Numbered from the stretch's first letter, positions 1 through 13,560 are shown. The stretch: DNA of 64,000 nt from Carya illinoinensis (GCF_018687715.1 NC_056766.1:3996501-4060500); one strand, 5' to 3'. Notes: generated by a model from the letters alone, not told the origin. Translations and numbers: made by a program.

Positions 1-977
1 ACTCGAGACATACTAAATCCTTCAAAAAATAATCAGTACATGAATGGGTAATTACTAGATTTAAGTTTCTTTTTTAATATTAACCAATCCTCTGTTAATA
101 AATATTGCCGTTTATCATAACCCACTGCATTGATTCATCATTCATCTCACATTTTGTAACCCTAAACATCCTGTACTGACCCTCTCTTGTAGACTTGCTG
201 CTCATGCAGTTATAATTCTCTCTAGCTCTCGAATCCTCTCGCATAGTTGGCACATTGACTCTCTCTATTTCATTTGAATCTCGGCATAATTTCCTACAAT
301 ATATGTAATCTCTCAATAATTCTAAATCTTCAAGAACATGGATTTCAGGAAGAATGTGGGAGTTGTGAAGAAGAAGGGAGGAATCTTATTTCTTGTTGGT
401 TCAAGCATGGTCTGCTAATTTGTTGGAGATTTGCTTATAAAAGAGTGTGGGATTTGGGTATTTATAGATCATTTGAAATTTTTGATTTTTGAGTATGTGT
501 GTGGTTGTCAGCCTATATGAATTCAGGAATTTAGTTTGGCCATTTGGGTTTAATCACCATTTTATCAATTTTCTCCGATTAAGATATTTGCATCTAGAAG
601 TTTTCCAATTTTTCTTCATCTCGTCAAGCCATTTTTGTTTAGTAATGCCACTCAACTCAGTTAATGCTTGTTCCTTGATGATATTCTACTGCCTGGTTAT
701 TTTTAAAAGAATCTAGCATAGGATGTTTATTTTCAATGCTCTTTCTGAGTGCGGGGAAGATGCTTGTGCTAGTTAGTTTAACTGAACAAGAAAATGACGA
801 TTTGGGTCGAAAATAGTGGAATAGTGCAGTTCAAAAATTCAATTATACCAGCTCGAGTCGGGACTATTTCTAGGGAGCAAAAAAGTTTCGGGTCGAGTAA
901 AAACGAAAAAAAAACATTTTTTGGGTCAGCATGGGTTGGGTGAACAGTGCTAGTTAAGGTTGGTAACATTTAGAAGT
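1..977. other. AT-rich non-coding sequence, nothing recognised
   Basis: No convincing gene is seen. The open frames in this stretch are short and show no recognisable family motif or codon pattern. A purine-rich stretch around 780-960 precedes the LTR-like repeat that begins at 983. Confidence 0.5.
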
Positions 978-982
978 CAATG

Positions 983-3881
983 TGTAACACCCAAGTCTTG
1001 CCAAGTCTGCTTTCTAAAAAATTTTGGGTTTATATGTATGAAAATCCAATTGAGTTTTCGAGATTTTTTTTTAAATCATTTTCAAATAGATTAGGGTGGC
1101 AACTCAAGAGTTACATTTTCTCTTTAAAAACTCTTAAACCCACCCTTACATGTCTCCATGAGTCAGTTTCCTCTTCATGCACATCCGTTTTTCAGAACTG
1201 CATGCACAACTTCATCTCATCCCAAATTCCTCTACATGCACATTTGTTTCCTGCTAGGGTTTTCGGCAAATACTTTATATTGATATGATTTCACCTCACA
1301 GATTGCATAGTGTTTTCTGCACCTTCAATCATGTCTTGTTCCCCACCTTGCACGTCTCTGACTCTCTTTCCGTTAGGGTTCTTAACATGCTCGTTTCCTC
1401 TCCTTTATCTGCTTAGGGTTTCTAGTGCTCCTTATTTAAATACACGTTTCACACGTTAACCTCCCAGTTCATAGCCTTTATGCCCAAACAGCCCCTACAG
1501 TCTCTTCCTTCGTGTTGCCACTGTTGTAGCACCACCACAAACCTCCTTGCAACACCACCGTCAACCTTTACCGAAGGAGCTCTATTTTTGCATCTCAAAA
1601 CAGAGCAAGCCTATTACGTTAGGTGCCACCAGCCATTGCACAGTGAGCCCAAGACCGTGACCTTTCCTTCACCCATGTGCCACTCTGCGGTCTTCTGTCG
1701 CACCAACCACCTTGACGCCACCTCTTGCAGCCTCTCAATGAGTATCTTGCATGGCTTTTCTACCTCTCTCGCCTCACTCTTCATCTCCGTATCTCTCTCT
1801 CACTCTCCTTCTTCTCTCTCTCATCTATCGCTACCTCGTGTTTAACCACCCAGATCGATGGCATCTTCGCCACACCACCTCAGCTCAACCGCGCGCATCT
1901 TCCCCATGGTGTCGCTACTGCAGGTCCTCTCTTTGGGTAGACTGTTGCACGATTCTTCTTCTCCTGGGTGAGTTCTGCCACCACCCTATGTTTTTATTTC
2001 TCTGATGTGAGTTGCCCTTGTATGAAAGAAGAGTCTACTTTATTTTTTAGTAAGCTCGGTATTTTTCTTCAGAGGGTATAGGCTTTTAATTTTTTTGTTA
2101 CATTTTTTTATCCCTTTGTTGCCAAGCAAACTAAGAATGTTTTGAACTTATGTTTTTATCATGAGTTGGGCTTATTCTTTAATTGAAGTTGGGTTTAAGT
2201 TGGGTTTGGGGGTATTTTGGTAAGCTTATAAATCTTATTGTTTGTTTTTTTTTTTTTTTTTTGAATTTGACTTTCTTTTAAGAAAATAAACCGATTCTTA
2301 AGAAAAGAGTTTTTTTCACTACTTATTGTATTTGAATTTAAAGTAACCAAAGTATTCTATTTTTTATAATATATTATTGGTATTTTAAATATTTTTAAAT
2401 ATCTGTATGATTTTTTTTCGTGTAGAATAGAGTATGTATTCGATTATGTGCTTCAATAGGTTTTTGATTAAGAAAATATTGAGGAATTTAGCAAGTGATA
2501 GTATTTTTGTAGTTAAGAGAAATTTTAGGTTTTTGAGTAATTACAATAGGTATTTCAGGTGTAAATATGAGGTATTTGCTCAATTGGAGATTTATTCAAA
2601 TTACATGAATTTTTGTTGGTGATGATTGATACTCGTTTGGCACTGTTATGAGGGTATTCTAAAAAGCTAAGAAGTTCAGATAAGCGGGGTTCCTATGCTA
2701 GACTTTGCATAAAAAGAAAAGTGAACTGTGGTTGGTTTTAAAAATGTACATGATATGTTTTAAAAGGAAAATGTGAAAACAACATCAGTTATGTATTTAT
2801 GCATTATTCATGAATTCTATATGAAAGAGGAAAATGTTTTCTGATATGACTGGTGTAGACATGAGTAATATTTGACGTGTTTTTGAAATGTGTGAAAGAG
2901 CGAATATGATATCTAATAATTTTGTACATGTTATACGAAAATATTTTGGATCTGTTTTGATCATATGGAAAAGATATGAATATGTTTAGCATGTGATTTG
3001 ATATGATATGCATCTGAAAAACATTTGGCATGATTTATCTATTTTATTCTAATTCTAATTCTGATTCGGGTTTTGATATGAAATGATATGGCCCTGCCAT
3101 GGGAAAGAATAGTGGTAATATGATATGATACGATATAAAATGATATGATATAATATGACATGATATGATATGAAATGATATGATAAGATGAAGAAAGATG
3201 TGCAATTTTGAATATGAATAAAAAGTCTTTGATATGATATGAATTGTTGGTATTAGAACAAAGTCAGGTATGGTTGGTAAGCAGGGACAGTGGTAAAGTC
3301 CCACATGATGATTCTTGATGTCCAGGAGCTGTGGGGATGGTGGTAAGGAGGGACGGTGGTAGAGTCCCGCTTGTGATTCCTGCCTGTGATTCTCGCCTAC
3401 AATGCTCTAATAGGTACCCTCTATAGTCGGTCTTTGAATATGAACAAAGGATGTTGAATATGAACAGCTGGGTTTTTGATTATGAACAGTTTGAAAAGTC
3501 GCTCTAAAATGTTTTGTTTCAGCATACAAAGATGAAATGTTTTGTTTCTGCATACTGAATTTTCTGAAAAGGCTTATGTTTAGACACTAGTATATGTGCT
3601 TAGTTTACTGAGTTGTTGATAACTTACCCCTTATCTCCATAATATATTTTCAGATGATTTTGAATAGTTCAGCCAAGGATCAGGATTATGGAGCATGTGT
3701 GAGATGAATATTTAAGCATAGTGGATTCCTCATAGAAGATTTTTTAGGATTGGCGAATTTTATTAAGATTTTGTAGTGTTTTGATGACTTTATATTTTGG
3801 AGTATATGAATATCTTGATGAAATATAAGTTTTAAGTCACAGGAAGTAGCTCTCCAACTCCTGCGAGATCGGGGCATTATA
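983..3881 (+). mobile_element. Candidate 2.9-kb solo LTR (Gypsy-like ends)
   Basis: The unit begins TGTAACACCC and ends GGGGCATTATA. It is flanked by the same five bases, CAATG, at 978-982 and 3882-3886. Many plant Gypsy LTRs begin TGTAACACCC and end near GGGCGTTACA; two C-to-T type changes would convert that end to the one seen. A TATA-like stretch lies near 1432-1443, followed by a CT-rich leader whose frames look like low-complexity shadow. A degenerate GATATGATAT-type region lies at about 3110-3240. No gag, protease, reverse transcriptase or integrase is present and no second LTR lies nearby, so a solo LTR is the simplest reading. Family assignment is inference. Confidence 0.6.
3115..3240. 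repeat. Degenerate GATATGATAT simple repeat
   Basis: Imperfect tandem repetition of a GATATGATAT-like unit with AAATG interruptions, inside the candidate solo LTR. It behaves as low-complexity filler. Confidence 0.7.
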
Positions 3882-3886
3882 CAATG

Positions 3887-4746
3887 ATGCCAAAGTGATT
3901 TAGATTTTGCATTCAGCAATGACTGGCACTTTGGCTGATATTTTTGTGATATGACTAGCTTAGTTTGGCAGTGGGGGTATTTTACTATATTAGTTGGGAC
4001 ATGTTCAATGAATTTTTAATGTTAAATCTAGTACAACATGGCAAAGAGCATAAATGCAAGTTGCAACAAACAATGTTACAACTTATATTTAACTGTTAGA
4101 TTAACGAGCCTTTGAAGCATTTTTGGGAAACTTGATTTTGACTTTGTTTCACAAGATGGATATGTTGACCAAGACTAATGACTATAAAGTATGCATACTA
4201 TTAGTGTCTTTACTCAAATGTTTCTTCCTTAATGACTCCATGTAGAAAAGCATGTCTTGATTTAATAATTCTCTCTCTTTGTTTGCTGAATTTTGGAGGT
4301 CCTGTTTTGCCATGCAAAGTGAGTTTATATTTGTATTGAGAAGATTGCAACAAAAACACAAACACAGGTTGAGGCAGGAGCAATAAACCAAGGGAACATC
4401 ACAAGATTATTGGTAGTTATAGACTTTTTTCAAGATCGTTCTCCTATCATGGTCTTTAATATATGTAATTAATGATTTTTATTAGTTGCTTTTTGGGTAG
4501 ATTAGAGTTGTTTTGATAATATTGAGTTGGTAAAATGGGTAGAGCATAGTTTCTACATATTTTTTTGAAATTGTTATATAATGTTTTGTTGAACCTGGAT
4601 CTCCGATATTGCCTTCATATTTACATTTTTAGGCTTATATTACACCATTCATTTTCTACTTTTGGATTCATTTTCATTTTATTGGTTTTATAGTCTATAA
4701 TTTATTTTGGACCTTTCTTTTGTATTGCGGCAACATGTTGGGGCCG

Positions 4747-4785
<39 letters not shown>

Positions 4786-6136
4786 ACAATAACTTATTTC
4801 CGACATAAATATATTGTCGCAAATACTTATTTGTGACAATCTCTTTCCAAACTCTTCTTTTTAGTTTTTAGAAAAGTAAATTCAAAGCTTTTCAAGACTA
4901 AAATTTATACCCAAAAAGAGCATATGAAAAACCAAAAATTCTTACAGCTAGTGTTCCTTAATGGCTAAAAACCTGTAGAAAAAATAAAATTGTTAACAAA
5001 ATCTATACAACACAAATCAAACCAAGAAGCAAGAGAAACTCAAGAATCGATTTTTCCAATGAAACATGCATGAAAAAGCACTGACTAAAGAACTTGTCTT
5101 CGGCTTTGCTTCCAAGTTCAAGGATTATAGACTATATATGTTAGCTCAACATGAGAAGCAAAGACAATTTTACAAATGGGAACCATGTGTTCAACTTTGC
5201 TTTCATTGGTATGGCCTTTGCAAATTCTTGCTCGAAACAGGTTTTGACCCTCAAATGGAAAGCTAGATTTGACCTAATTTAGTTGTGATGAAGAATTATA
5301 AGTTCGACATGCAAGTCATCTTTATTACTTGATCAAACAATGGAGAGGGCGTAGATCTATATCATGGATTCAATAACTTGTCAACCGTTTGATATCAAAG
5401 AAAAGCGAGGCAAGATATGAAAATTTGAATTTTTTTTTTTTTTTTGAATACGGTTAATTATTTTGTACATCTCAATTATTTGAATAAAATGAGAGACTAA
5501 CATATCAAGTTCCCATTACATGTTTAAACCCAACTTGAACCTACATTTCGATCAAAGATGCCTTCTTTGCATAAAACCATGTTAAGGTGAACTCCATATA
5601 ATTAGGAAGACAAGAGCCACCCCATGAGGGAGTGAAGACCCTCTTGATGAGGGTTGGCCACTTGAACTCTAGATCTCCCATTTTATTATTCATGTGTTGT
5701 TTAGTTTTATTTTCTTGTAATTTTTTTCAACATTTTTTCCCTAATTTTCTTGATGGCTAAGGCTTGGATAAATGCCATGATTCTGTTAATTACTTGATGC
5801 TAATTGCTATTGTAATGTACCTAGGAACCAAAGAGTACTACTTGTCATGGAACCATCAGTGCTTGTGGAAGATAGTACAAGTTATACAACCTTTATTACA
5901 TTAACATGATTCTTAAATCATCAAGAATGGAAAAATATTGAGGGAAAAGTACTGAATGATCTATGGTATCAAACTAATTTGTTCACGTGAAGGAACACAA
6001 AAGAGGGACAACCAGAAATAGAAACTGAATGATCTATGGTAGTCTACAACATTATTACACAACATTAATATGCATATAGAAGCTCACGAATGGACCTAAT
6101 TGATTTATATAAATCAATTATTGTCAACTTAGTTAC
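3887..6136. other. Intergenic, AT-rich, no gene recognised
   Basis: No supported gene. It contains an (AT)n microsatellite at about 4749-4781 and a T-run near 5431-5445. The frame at 5066-5266 encodes 66 residues that I do not recognise. This stretch is the 3' flank of the WAK pseudogene on the minus strand. Confidence 0.5.
4749..4781. repeat. (AT)n microsatellite
   Basis: Uninterrupted alternating A and T over roughly 33 bases. Confidence 0.9.
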
Positions 6137-9100
6137 TTATCGGCCATCATCTAGGGTTTTCAAGAGTCGGTTCGTCATGCTATCATGTCCACCAACTGCA
6201 CTTACAGAAGAACTAGCACCATTATCAATGTTGAAAGAGAGTGTAGGTGTATTAAGCAAGTATTCCATTTCTTCTGTGGTTTGATTATCCTTTTCCAATG
6301 GATGCTTTTCCATAATTCTCAATCCTTCTAGCTCCATTGCCACTTCCATCATAGTGGGCCTATCCTCTCCTCTTAACCTTAAGCATCCTTTTGCAAGATT
6401 AGCAACTTCCTTTAATGGCTCGATATTACCCTCATTGACAATGTGATCCTCAAGAATGTGAAAAAGACGATCCTCTTTCATTGCAGAAACAAAATACATT
6501 GCTAGGTTTTTATAAGTTTCAGGCCTATAGATTGAAATTGCCTTTTCACCTGTCAGCAGCACTGCCAACACAACACCAAAGCTGTACACATCACTTTTTT
6601 CGGTTAGCTGGCCAGTTTGGAAGTATTCAGGATCTAAGTACCCGAGAGTTCCTTGCACCAAGGTGGTTATTTCTGTTTGATCAAGAGCTATCAACCTTGA
6701 AGCTCCAAAGTCAGCCACTTTTGCTGTGTGGTTATCATCTAATAGTATATTAGTACTTTTCACATCTCTATGTATAATTGGCATAGAAGTTTCAGAATGT
6801 AGGTATGCAAGGGCTCTTGTTGTTTCTATTGCTATCTTCAAACGTTTTTCCCATGAAAGAGAAGAAGCACGACTTATATCATGAATATGGTCAGAAAGAG
6901 TCCCATTTGTAATGAATTCATAAACAAGTAAGGGAACTTCTGTTTCAAGACAGCAACCTATTAGTTTAACCACATTTCTATGATTGATTTGGGAAAGCAA
7001 AATCACCTCATTTATGAATAGCTCAATTTGGCTCTTTTCACAGATTTTGGACTTTTGATGGCAACCTCTCCGTTATCGGGTAATACTCCTTTGTAAACAA
7101 TTCCATAACCCCCTTTGCCAATAACTCTACTCTCATCATAATTGTTGGTGGCCTTTTTAAGCTCATCATTGCTAAAGATTTTTGTTGTCTCCATAGACCT
7201 TCCATGATTCAAAATATGTTCTTGTAACAATAGGCCACCATTTTGTTGGAAGTACTTTTCTTGGAGTTTGATGAGCTTCCTTCTTTTCAACCCAAAAGTA
7301 CTGAAGAACCTCCCAACAACAAGACTAAGAGACTTATGCTGATACCTGCACAAAATGAATTCTTAAGTAAAATTGTGACCAAGATCCAATATTTTATTTT
7401 TTATGTTTGAAAAGTTCTACAACCATAAAGAGACTCACAAAAGTGAACTTACAAACTGATTTGACATCATGCGATACGGTAAATCTATTGTACAATAAAA
7501 ACTAGTTTTACAATCTGATCACATATTATATCAAGCTCTGCCAGTTTGTAAGTTTATTTTTATAAAATCATTTTGTGACTAAAATATTTCTATTCATGTT
7601 TACTCAATACTAGTATTATCTACTTTACTATTTACAATAATCATTTTGAATCAAGTTATTTAAAAACAATATATATTTAGGAGGACTTAATGAATATTTG
7701 AACTAGAAAATATTTTTACGAGTGATTACCTCACAAGTTAGCATAGATATATCTACCATTGACAATTTTCAAATGTAGTTGATGTGGAAGCCAAGATGAT
7801 AAATTATTTAAAATGGATATGGTGAACCAATATATTTTTTATTTGCCTTTAGTCTTTCTTCCAGATACTTAGAATGGCACCATTTTATTTTTAAGAATTA
7901 TACCAATTGGCATGTATAATTTTCACTTTCTACTTTTTATTCTTTGCTCTGCATCGGCTGATCCGGATATCTTTTTATAAGTACTACTAGATTTATCTAT
8001 TTTTAAAAAAAAAAACTTGCACAACTTAAAACTGTACAAATGATTTATATATATATACTTACATAGTGCAATCATGATTTTCCTAGAATCGCTTCCTTGA
8101 GCTCTGCAAGCAGTTCCTTCTTTTCGCCCATCTCCTTCGTACTCTTTGGGGCATAAACAGGTGTAAAACCCCACATGGTTGACGCATGTAGCATCAGCAG
8201 CGCACCCATGATTTTGAGTTCCACACTCATCAATTATATCTGAAACACCATGCATTTAGACCATGTCAAAACTCACATCTATCGTGGCAATAAAAAATCT
8301 TCAATATCATGATGTCATTTTGTAGGAAAATTAACTAACTAATTAACTCGCGCATTCCTAATTAATAATGTTGTATTTTGTTCCTTAAAGACTTGTATCA
8401 TCAAAATTCATTTTTTCTATTAATTTACCTAATGATTTTCACAACATAGTTTATCTATTAAGTTTGTCTACCTCATTTAAATATTTATTTTAAATATTTC
8501 TTCTAACTACCAATAAATTAGCAATATCTTATTTATCTTTTAATATTTATAATATTTTTCTATATACAATATTCATATAATTATGCCAATACTTTATAAT
8601 ATTATATTATGAGAATATTATAAAGTATTTTCGAGAATATAAACAAGTATTGTCATATAATATTTATTTTCGAGAATTGTATAAGAATATTTTATGAAAT
8701 ATTCATTTTAATAGTTATGAAAGAATATTTTTAAATATATTATAGAATATTCATTTTCGATATATATTTGTAAAAAATTATTCTTGGAATATATATGGAT
8801 TTGACGGAATATCACATGAAAACTCAGCCTAAAGAAAATGAAGAAATTAAAGAAGATCTAAGAAATTATCAAATTAATGCATATATAGAGCATTAATTAC
8901 GTACCCTTGCAACCACCAGAGAGGTATGGGTTTCCGTGATAGCCTGAGGAGCAGTTGCAACGATACCCATGACCGTTTATGGAATTGTAACATTCACTAT
9001 TCGCTAACTTACATGCATATCTTGTATGATCCTTCTTAGCATGTTCGCATGTCTGGTTCCCAATTGCTCAATCCAACATCAAGGGAAAAACATCTTTATT

Positions 9101-9814
9101 CTGCATATTCTGAAGATCTAAGGTTGAAAATTTGTATTCTTTTTTTTCCACCACAAAGGCGAAACCACATGGATTGAATTTTCTCACACTGGAGTCGTTG
9201 TTTTCGTTGCTAACATACACAGTAAAATTTTTCATTCCAGGTGGGATAGAAGCCTGGCAACAGCCTCCACCAGAGCAAGACTCATCAACTATACCGTCAT
9301 TGTTGTCACATCTTGACAAGCATCCAACCGCATTCAGCTCCTCGTATGATTCTTGCATAATCAACGCCCTAGTACCGCAACCGACAACGATGAACACATT
9401 ATTTTTATCTGACATGGGAAACTCTAGCTGGATATCAGTAAGGTTATACATGGCATAATTGTCCAATTTCTGTGAGCAGTCATGGGCTACAGAAGCTGAG
9501 ACTCGCAGTTCACCATCCAATGATATGCTGAGTACCTTTATGGTACTATCACCCAGAAATGGTGTTTGAGTACTCTTCCCAGAGGACGAGGATGATTTAT
9601 AAGTAATGAGAAAAGATGAGTTAAGACAGCAGCCTTCGGATGTTCCAAATGGATAGGGGATGCCATGAAGTGATCCACATGTTGTGACGCAGTTGGAATT
9701 GGGTTCAGCTACTGCTGTTGCTACAAATATTGCTGCTGACAATATTACAAGTACCCCAAGCAGGAGTTTTATAGCTTGTTGCTGCAGAAGAACAGTTTCA
9801 AGCAAGGAGGACAT
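6137..9814 (-). pseudogene. Wall-associated receptor kinase-like (WAK) pseudogene
   Basis: Three exons can be traced on the minus strand: 8905-9814, 8063-8239 and 6137-7345, all with GT/AG introns. Exon 1 encodes a signal peptide (KLLLGVLVILSAAIFVA), a GUB_WAK cysteine-rich domain (CGSLHGIPYPFG, GCCLNSSF) and a first EGF-like module. Exon 2 encodes a calcium-binding-type EGF module (DECGTQNHGC, ATCVNHVGFYTC). The membrane segment spans the exon 2/3 junction (IMIALC then ISISLLVLLLGG). Exon 3 carries the kinase: glycine loop GKGGYGIVYKG, lysine in [17 protein letters not shown] and DFGASRL. WAKs are plasma-membrane receptors that sense pectin or wall fragments. Three lesions break this copy: TGA at 9068-9070 where the family has Trp (LDWAIGNQTC), a one-base loss at about 7285-7295 just after the membrane segment, and a one-base loss at about 7025-7032 between the glycine loop and the N-E-V-I-L-L-S-Q-I stretch. 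Splice sites look intact, so decay may be fairly recent. Sequencing error could explain one lesion but hardly all three. Confidence 0.85.
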
Positions 9815-9910
9815 AGTTAATTGCCTGGGTTTTTGTGTGATCTCTAATCTGATCTAATATTCTTTCTTCGCTCGTTTGAAGTAGTTAACTTAGAAGAAGA
9901 TGGACTTCTC

Positions 9911-9917
9911 TTTATAG
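9911..9917 (-). promoter_or_regulatory. TATA box of the WAK copy
   Basis: CTATAAA on the minus strand lies about 97-103 bases upstream of the WAK start codon at 9814. That is a reasonable place for a plant TATA box with a leader of about 70 bases. Confidence 0.45.
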
Positions 9918-10432
9918 AAGGCAATTATTAGTACTCATCATTGAATTAGTACTCAAGAATTCTTATTTTTATTTTAAAAAATACTACTCGTCCCACGGAC
10001 AACTACGGCGGGAAGTTATCGCTGTGACTTTTTAAATTTATTATTATTATTTTTTTACTTAATGATTAAATAAGTTTTCTTTTAATAATATTGTCAATAT
10101 TTTTTTATTTTTTAAAAAATTTAAGTGTTAAAAAATACATATAAAAAAAAAAACAACTACATTAAATGAACTAGAGAAGCCCCAACGGTGACTATAAAGC
10201 CACCCTTTTATTTAATTTTTTTTTTTTTTCCTTTTTAAGCTAGTCAAGAAAATATATTCTTTTCCTAAGCTAGTCTCCATCAAGAAGCGCCTTTTATTTA
10301 TTTATTTTCCCCAAATAAAAAGTCAAGAAAAACACGTTTTTAAAGATAGTCAAGAAAATTAATTATTTCTTGTCTGATGATGTAGTCAAGAAAATTAATA
10401 TCTCATTTCTTTGAAAGGTATTTGGGTGGCAA

Positions 10433-10832
10433 TGGCGGAACCACGTTGATCCTTAATTAGGGGAGCCATGGCCTCCCATTTTTTAAAAAAATAAAAATAT
10501 CCTTTAGATTTTATTCCTAATTCTATAAATATAGAAAATGACTCCACAAAAACTTTATAATCCCTAAACTAACTTACATACTAAAATGATATTTTACTAC
10601 AAAAATAATAATAGATGGGTATTATATATCGTATAAAATATTATCCTTCAAAATCTAAAACAAAAATTAAATTGTGGTTTCTGAATTTTATTTCTACGTA
10701 AATGTAGTAAATTATTGAGATCTAATTTTATATATATGTTTTTATATTTTTTTTTAAATATCTTTTTATTTTATATAAACATGTCATAAGCTAGAAAAGT
10801 TTACTATCTCAAAAAAACTGCTCGTTCCGCCA
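10433..10832. mobile_element. Candidate 400-bp MITE-like insertion in the WAK promoter region
   Basis: The stretch begins TGGCGGAAC and ends with the inverted copy GTTCCGCCA, with AT-rich non-coding sequence between. No clean target duplication was found. A related but mutated start (GTGGCTGAACCAC) occurs at about 12436 in the second tandem copy, so it may predate that duplication. Superfamily unknown. Confidence 0.35.
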
Positions 10833-10985
10833 CTCAGCTTGGTTAATACGTTGGAGCCAACTTACGTATATATCGGTGGCATGGAAAAAGTCGAGATTTG
10901 CAGAAATAATATTTTAAGCTTATGGAGTCGGTAATATTGTGTTATGGACATGATAGATGCTAAAAAAAAAAAAGACCAAGATACG

Positions 10986-11261
10986 TAGGAATTGAGTAAA
11001 GAAATTAAAGGAGTCTAGGACAATCATATTCGGAAGGTTGACGAAGACTTTATCAGACACGTGCTTATCAGCTATGTCCCAATACAAATTTTTCTCTTGA
11101 CTTTTGTGGCAGCCATCCGAGACCAATAGGAATTGAGTAAAGCAATTAAAGGAGTCTACACTAGGACAATCATATTCGGAAGGTTGAGGGAGACTTTATT
11201 AGACTCGTGCTTGTCAGCTATGTCCCAATACAAATTTTTCTCTTGACTTTTGTGGCAGCCA
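10986..11261. repeat. Tandem pair of about 130-135 bp upstream of the WAK pseudogene
   Basis: 10986-11115 and 11127-11261 are near-identical direct copies, both starting TAGGAATTGAGTAAAG and ending TTTGTGGCAGCCA. More diverged single copies appear at about 13304-13431 and 14628-14730 in the later tandem WAK-promoter units, so this element belongs to the duplicated promoter region. Confidence 0.85.
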
Positions 11262-11561
11262 AGCACATTTCCAACTTTGGACTTTAGCATGGAAAATAAA
11301 ATAGAAATCACATTACGTATAATTTAGTAGTAAGATGAGAATTTTAAGATTTAAGAAAAAATATTAAAAATTATATTTTAATATTATTATTGTTTTGAGA
11401 TTTGAAAAAGTTAAAAAAAAATTGAATAATTTATTATATTTTATATGTGAATTTAAAAAAATTGTAATGATAATATGAGAATTTTAAATTTGAGATAAAA
11501 ATTTTAATCAACCAAACCGAACCATGCATGCATCATCCAATTTTATAAAAAAATGTCTATA

Positions 11562-13560
11562 AATTTAATATAAAAGTTAACTCTTTAAAAAAATTGGATG
11601 CTACATACATAAGTAACAAATCATAATGGAATGCACTCTTTTTAATATCAATGAATCAGATAATCTACACGTACTTGAATTTTTTATATATATACAGCCC
11701 CTATGACATCTATAATTATATGATAACGAGTTTTTTCGCTATTCAAAATTCAAGCCCTGGATAAAAGGTTTATGTATGTTCAAATAATATATTCCTTTAT
11801 CCGATGGACTCTCAGACAGTTGTTGATCTCTTGGTTAAAATAGATTGGATCCTAGAGGTGGGCTGAGCCTTTAGGGTCTCTCGGGCTAGTGGCTCGATTG
11901 GAGCAACAAGCCCTCTCCAGGATGTTGTGGCATAGCTGGAATTGGGTTTTGCTGCTTCCACAAATATTACTGCTGAAATTACAAATATCCCAAGCAAGAG
12001 TTTTACAGCTTAATGCTGCAAAACTACTTATTAGTTATTAGTTGTACTACTTACAATGAAAATACTTACTATCTTTCGTTGAACAAGTCACTCATCTTTA
12101 CAAAGAAAATACTTACAAAGAAAATGGCCTTATCTTTACGGGAACACTTCCCATTTGCCAACATCACTCATCGTTGAACAAGTCAATAATTTTTATTTTT
12201 ATATTTATATTTTTTTTTGAGCTAGCTAGTCATCGAGTCGACTTGTCAAGAAAATATAGTCTTTTTCCTAAAAGCTAGTCTCTATAAAGAAGTCCCTTTC
12301 ATTTTTATTTTTATTTTTTCCACTATGAAAGCCTAGAAAAATTTATTATTAAAGATAGTCAAGAAAATTCTTTGTTTCTTTTCTGAACTAGTCAAAGAAA
12401 ATTAATATCTTATTTCTTTGAAGGGTATTCCGGGGGTAGTGGCTGAACCACGTGTTGATCCTTATGGGGGCATGGCCCTCCTAAATTATTTGAAAAGTCA
12501 AAATATCCTTAAATTTTATCCATAATTCTATAAATGTAGAAAATACTTTTCTAAATCATTTCTAATTCTCCTTTGCTCTTCAGAATTTTTTCAAACTTTA
12601 ATATACATAGAATTGCCTCTACCTTTTTTTTTTTTTCTATAACTCCAAAATTTTGAATATTTTCTATATATTATCTATTTTTAAAGATATGGTACCACCA
12701 AAATTAAATTAAAATTAATTTAAAAATAATAATAAATTTATTAATATAGATTTTAAAATTTTTATTTTATAATATTAGTCTTTTTAATATAGAATCTAAA
12801 GTAAAAATACAAGGAAAATCATTTAAAGTTGATGATGATATATATGAAAAACTGTTTAGAAGTTTTACCTCTAGATTAAATAAAAATTTTTATTTAAAAT
12901 CTCGATTATATATAATATTATGTGTTTAATGTGATTGATGTCATTTTTATTTGAAAGTGACTAATTGGAGAGTTTGAAATATTATAGAGATTAAAAAAAA
13001 AACACCCTAAAAAGGGACTCTTATTAGTCCATAACCCTTTTTTTAGTAGCCTTTTCAATGACCCCAACCCGACGAACACGAACATGACCCTTTCGGTCCT
13101 CTCGAAGTCTTGTCCTTTTTCGGATGCTTTTCCTGTCTATTTCACCATTTGTCATCTATGAACAATTACAGCTTCCAACTTAATTGACACGGTACGCTAT
13201 TTTGATCTGAAAAATATTATTTGAATCAATAATTATTCCTACTACTAAAATGGAGCAATTGCTTTTATTTTTTATTTTTCAATTTAATGGTTAAGCAAAG
13301 AATTAAGTAAAGAAATTAGAGGAGTCTACGTGCACTTGGACAAGCATATTCGGAAGGTTGACGAAGACTTTATTTGTCACATATGCCTGTCAGCTCTGTC
13401 CTAATATAAATTTTTCTCTTGACTTGTGCGGCAAAATGAAAAAGAAAGCCAAATACATTCAAACTTTAGATTTTAGCATGGAAAATAGAAATCAGATTAG
13501 AGTCCACGTGTTGCACCAGCAATGCATGCGGCATCCAACTTTGTAAAAAAATATCTATGA
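11562..13560 (-). pseudogene. Second tandem copy: WAK exon-1 remnant plus upstream region
   Basis: At about 11900-12010 the minus strand keeps a degraded WAK signal peptide (LGIFVISAVIFVEAA followed by KPNSS), matching the start of the WAK pseudogene exon 1 and then running into unrelated sequence. Upstream, about 12190-12430 aligns by eye with 10200-10440, with shared AAGCTAGTCTC and AAGAAAATTAATATC blocks. No EGF or kinase sequence is present. This is a truncated tandem duplicate of the 5' end and promoter only. Unit boundaries are approximate. Confidence 0.65.

Noticed and set aside
1480..2005. Overlapping plus-strand open frames rich in Ser, Leu and His
   Set aside because: They lie in the CT-rich leader of the candidate solo LTR, overlap each other in different frames and show no domain.
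4700..4850. Possible CACTA-like subterminal words (TTGCGGC, TTGTCGCAAAT)
   Set aside because: Only a few words, no CACTA terminus and no TSD; too weak to call.
6481..6753. 90-residue plus-strand frame
   Set aside because: Antisense shadow of the WAK kinase exon.
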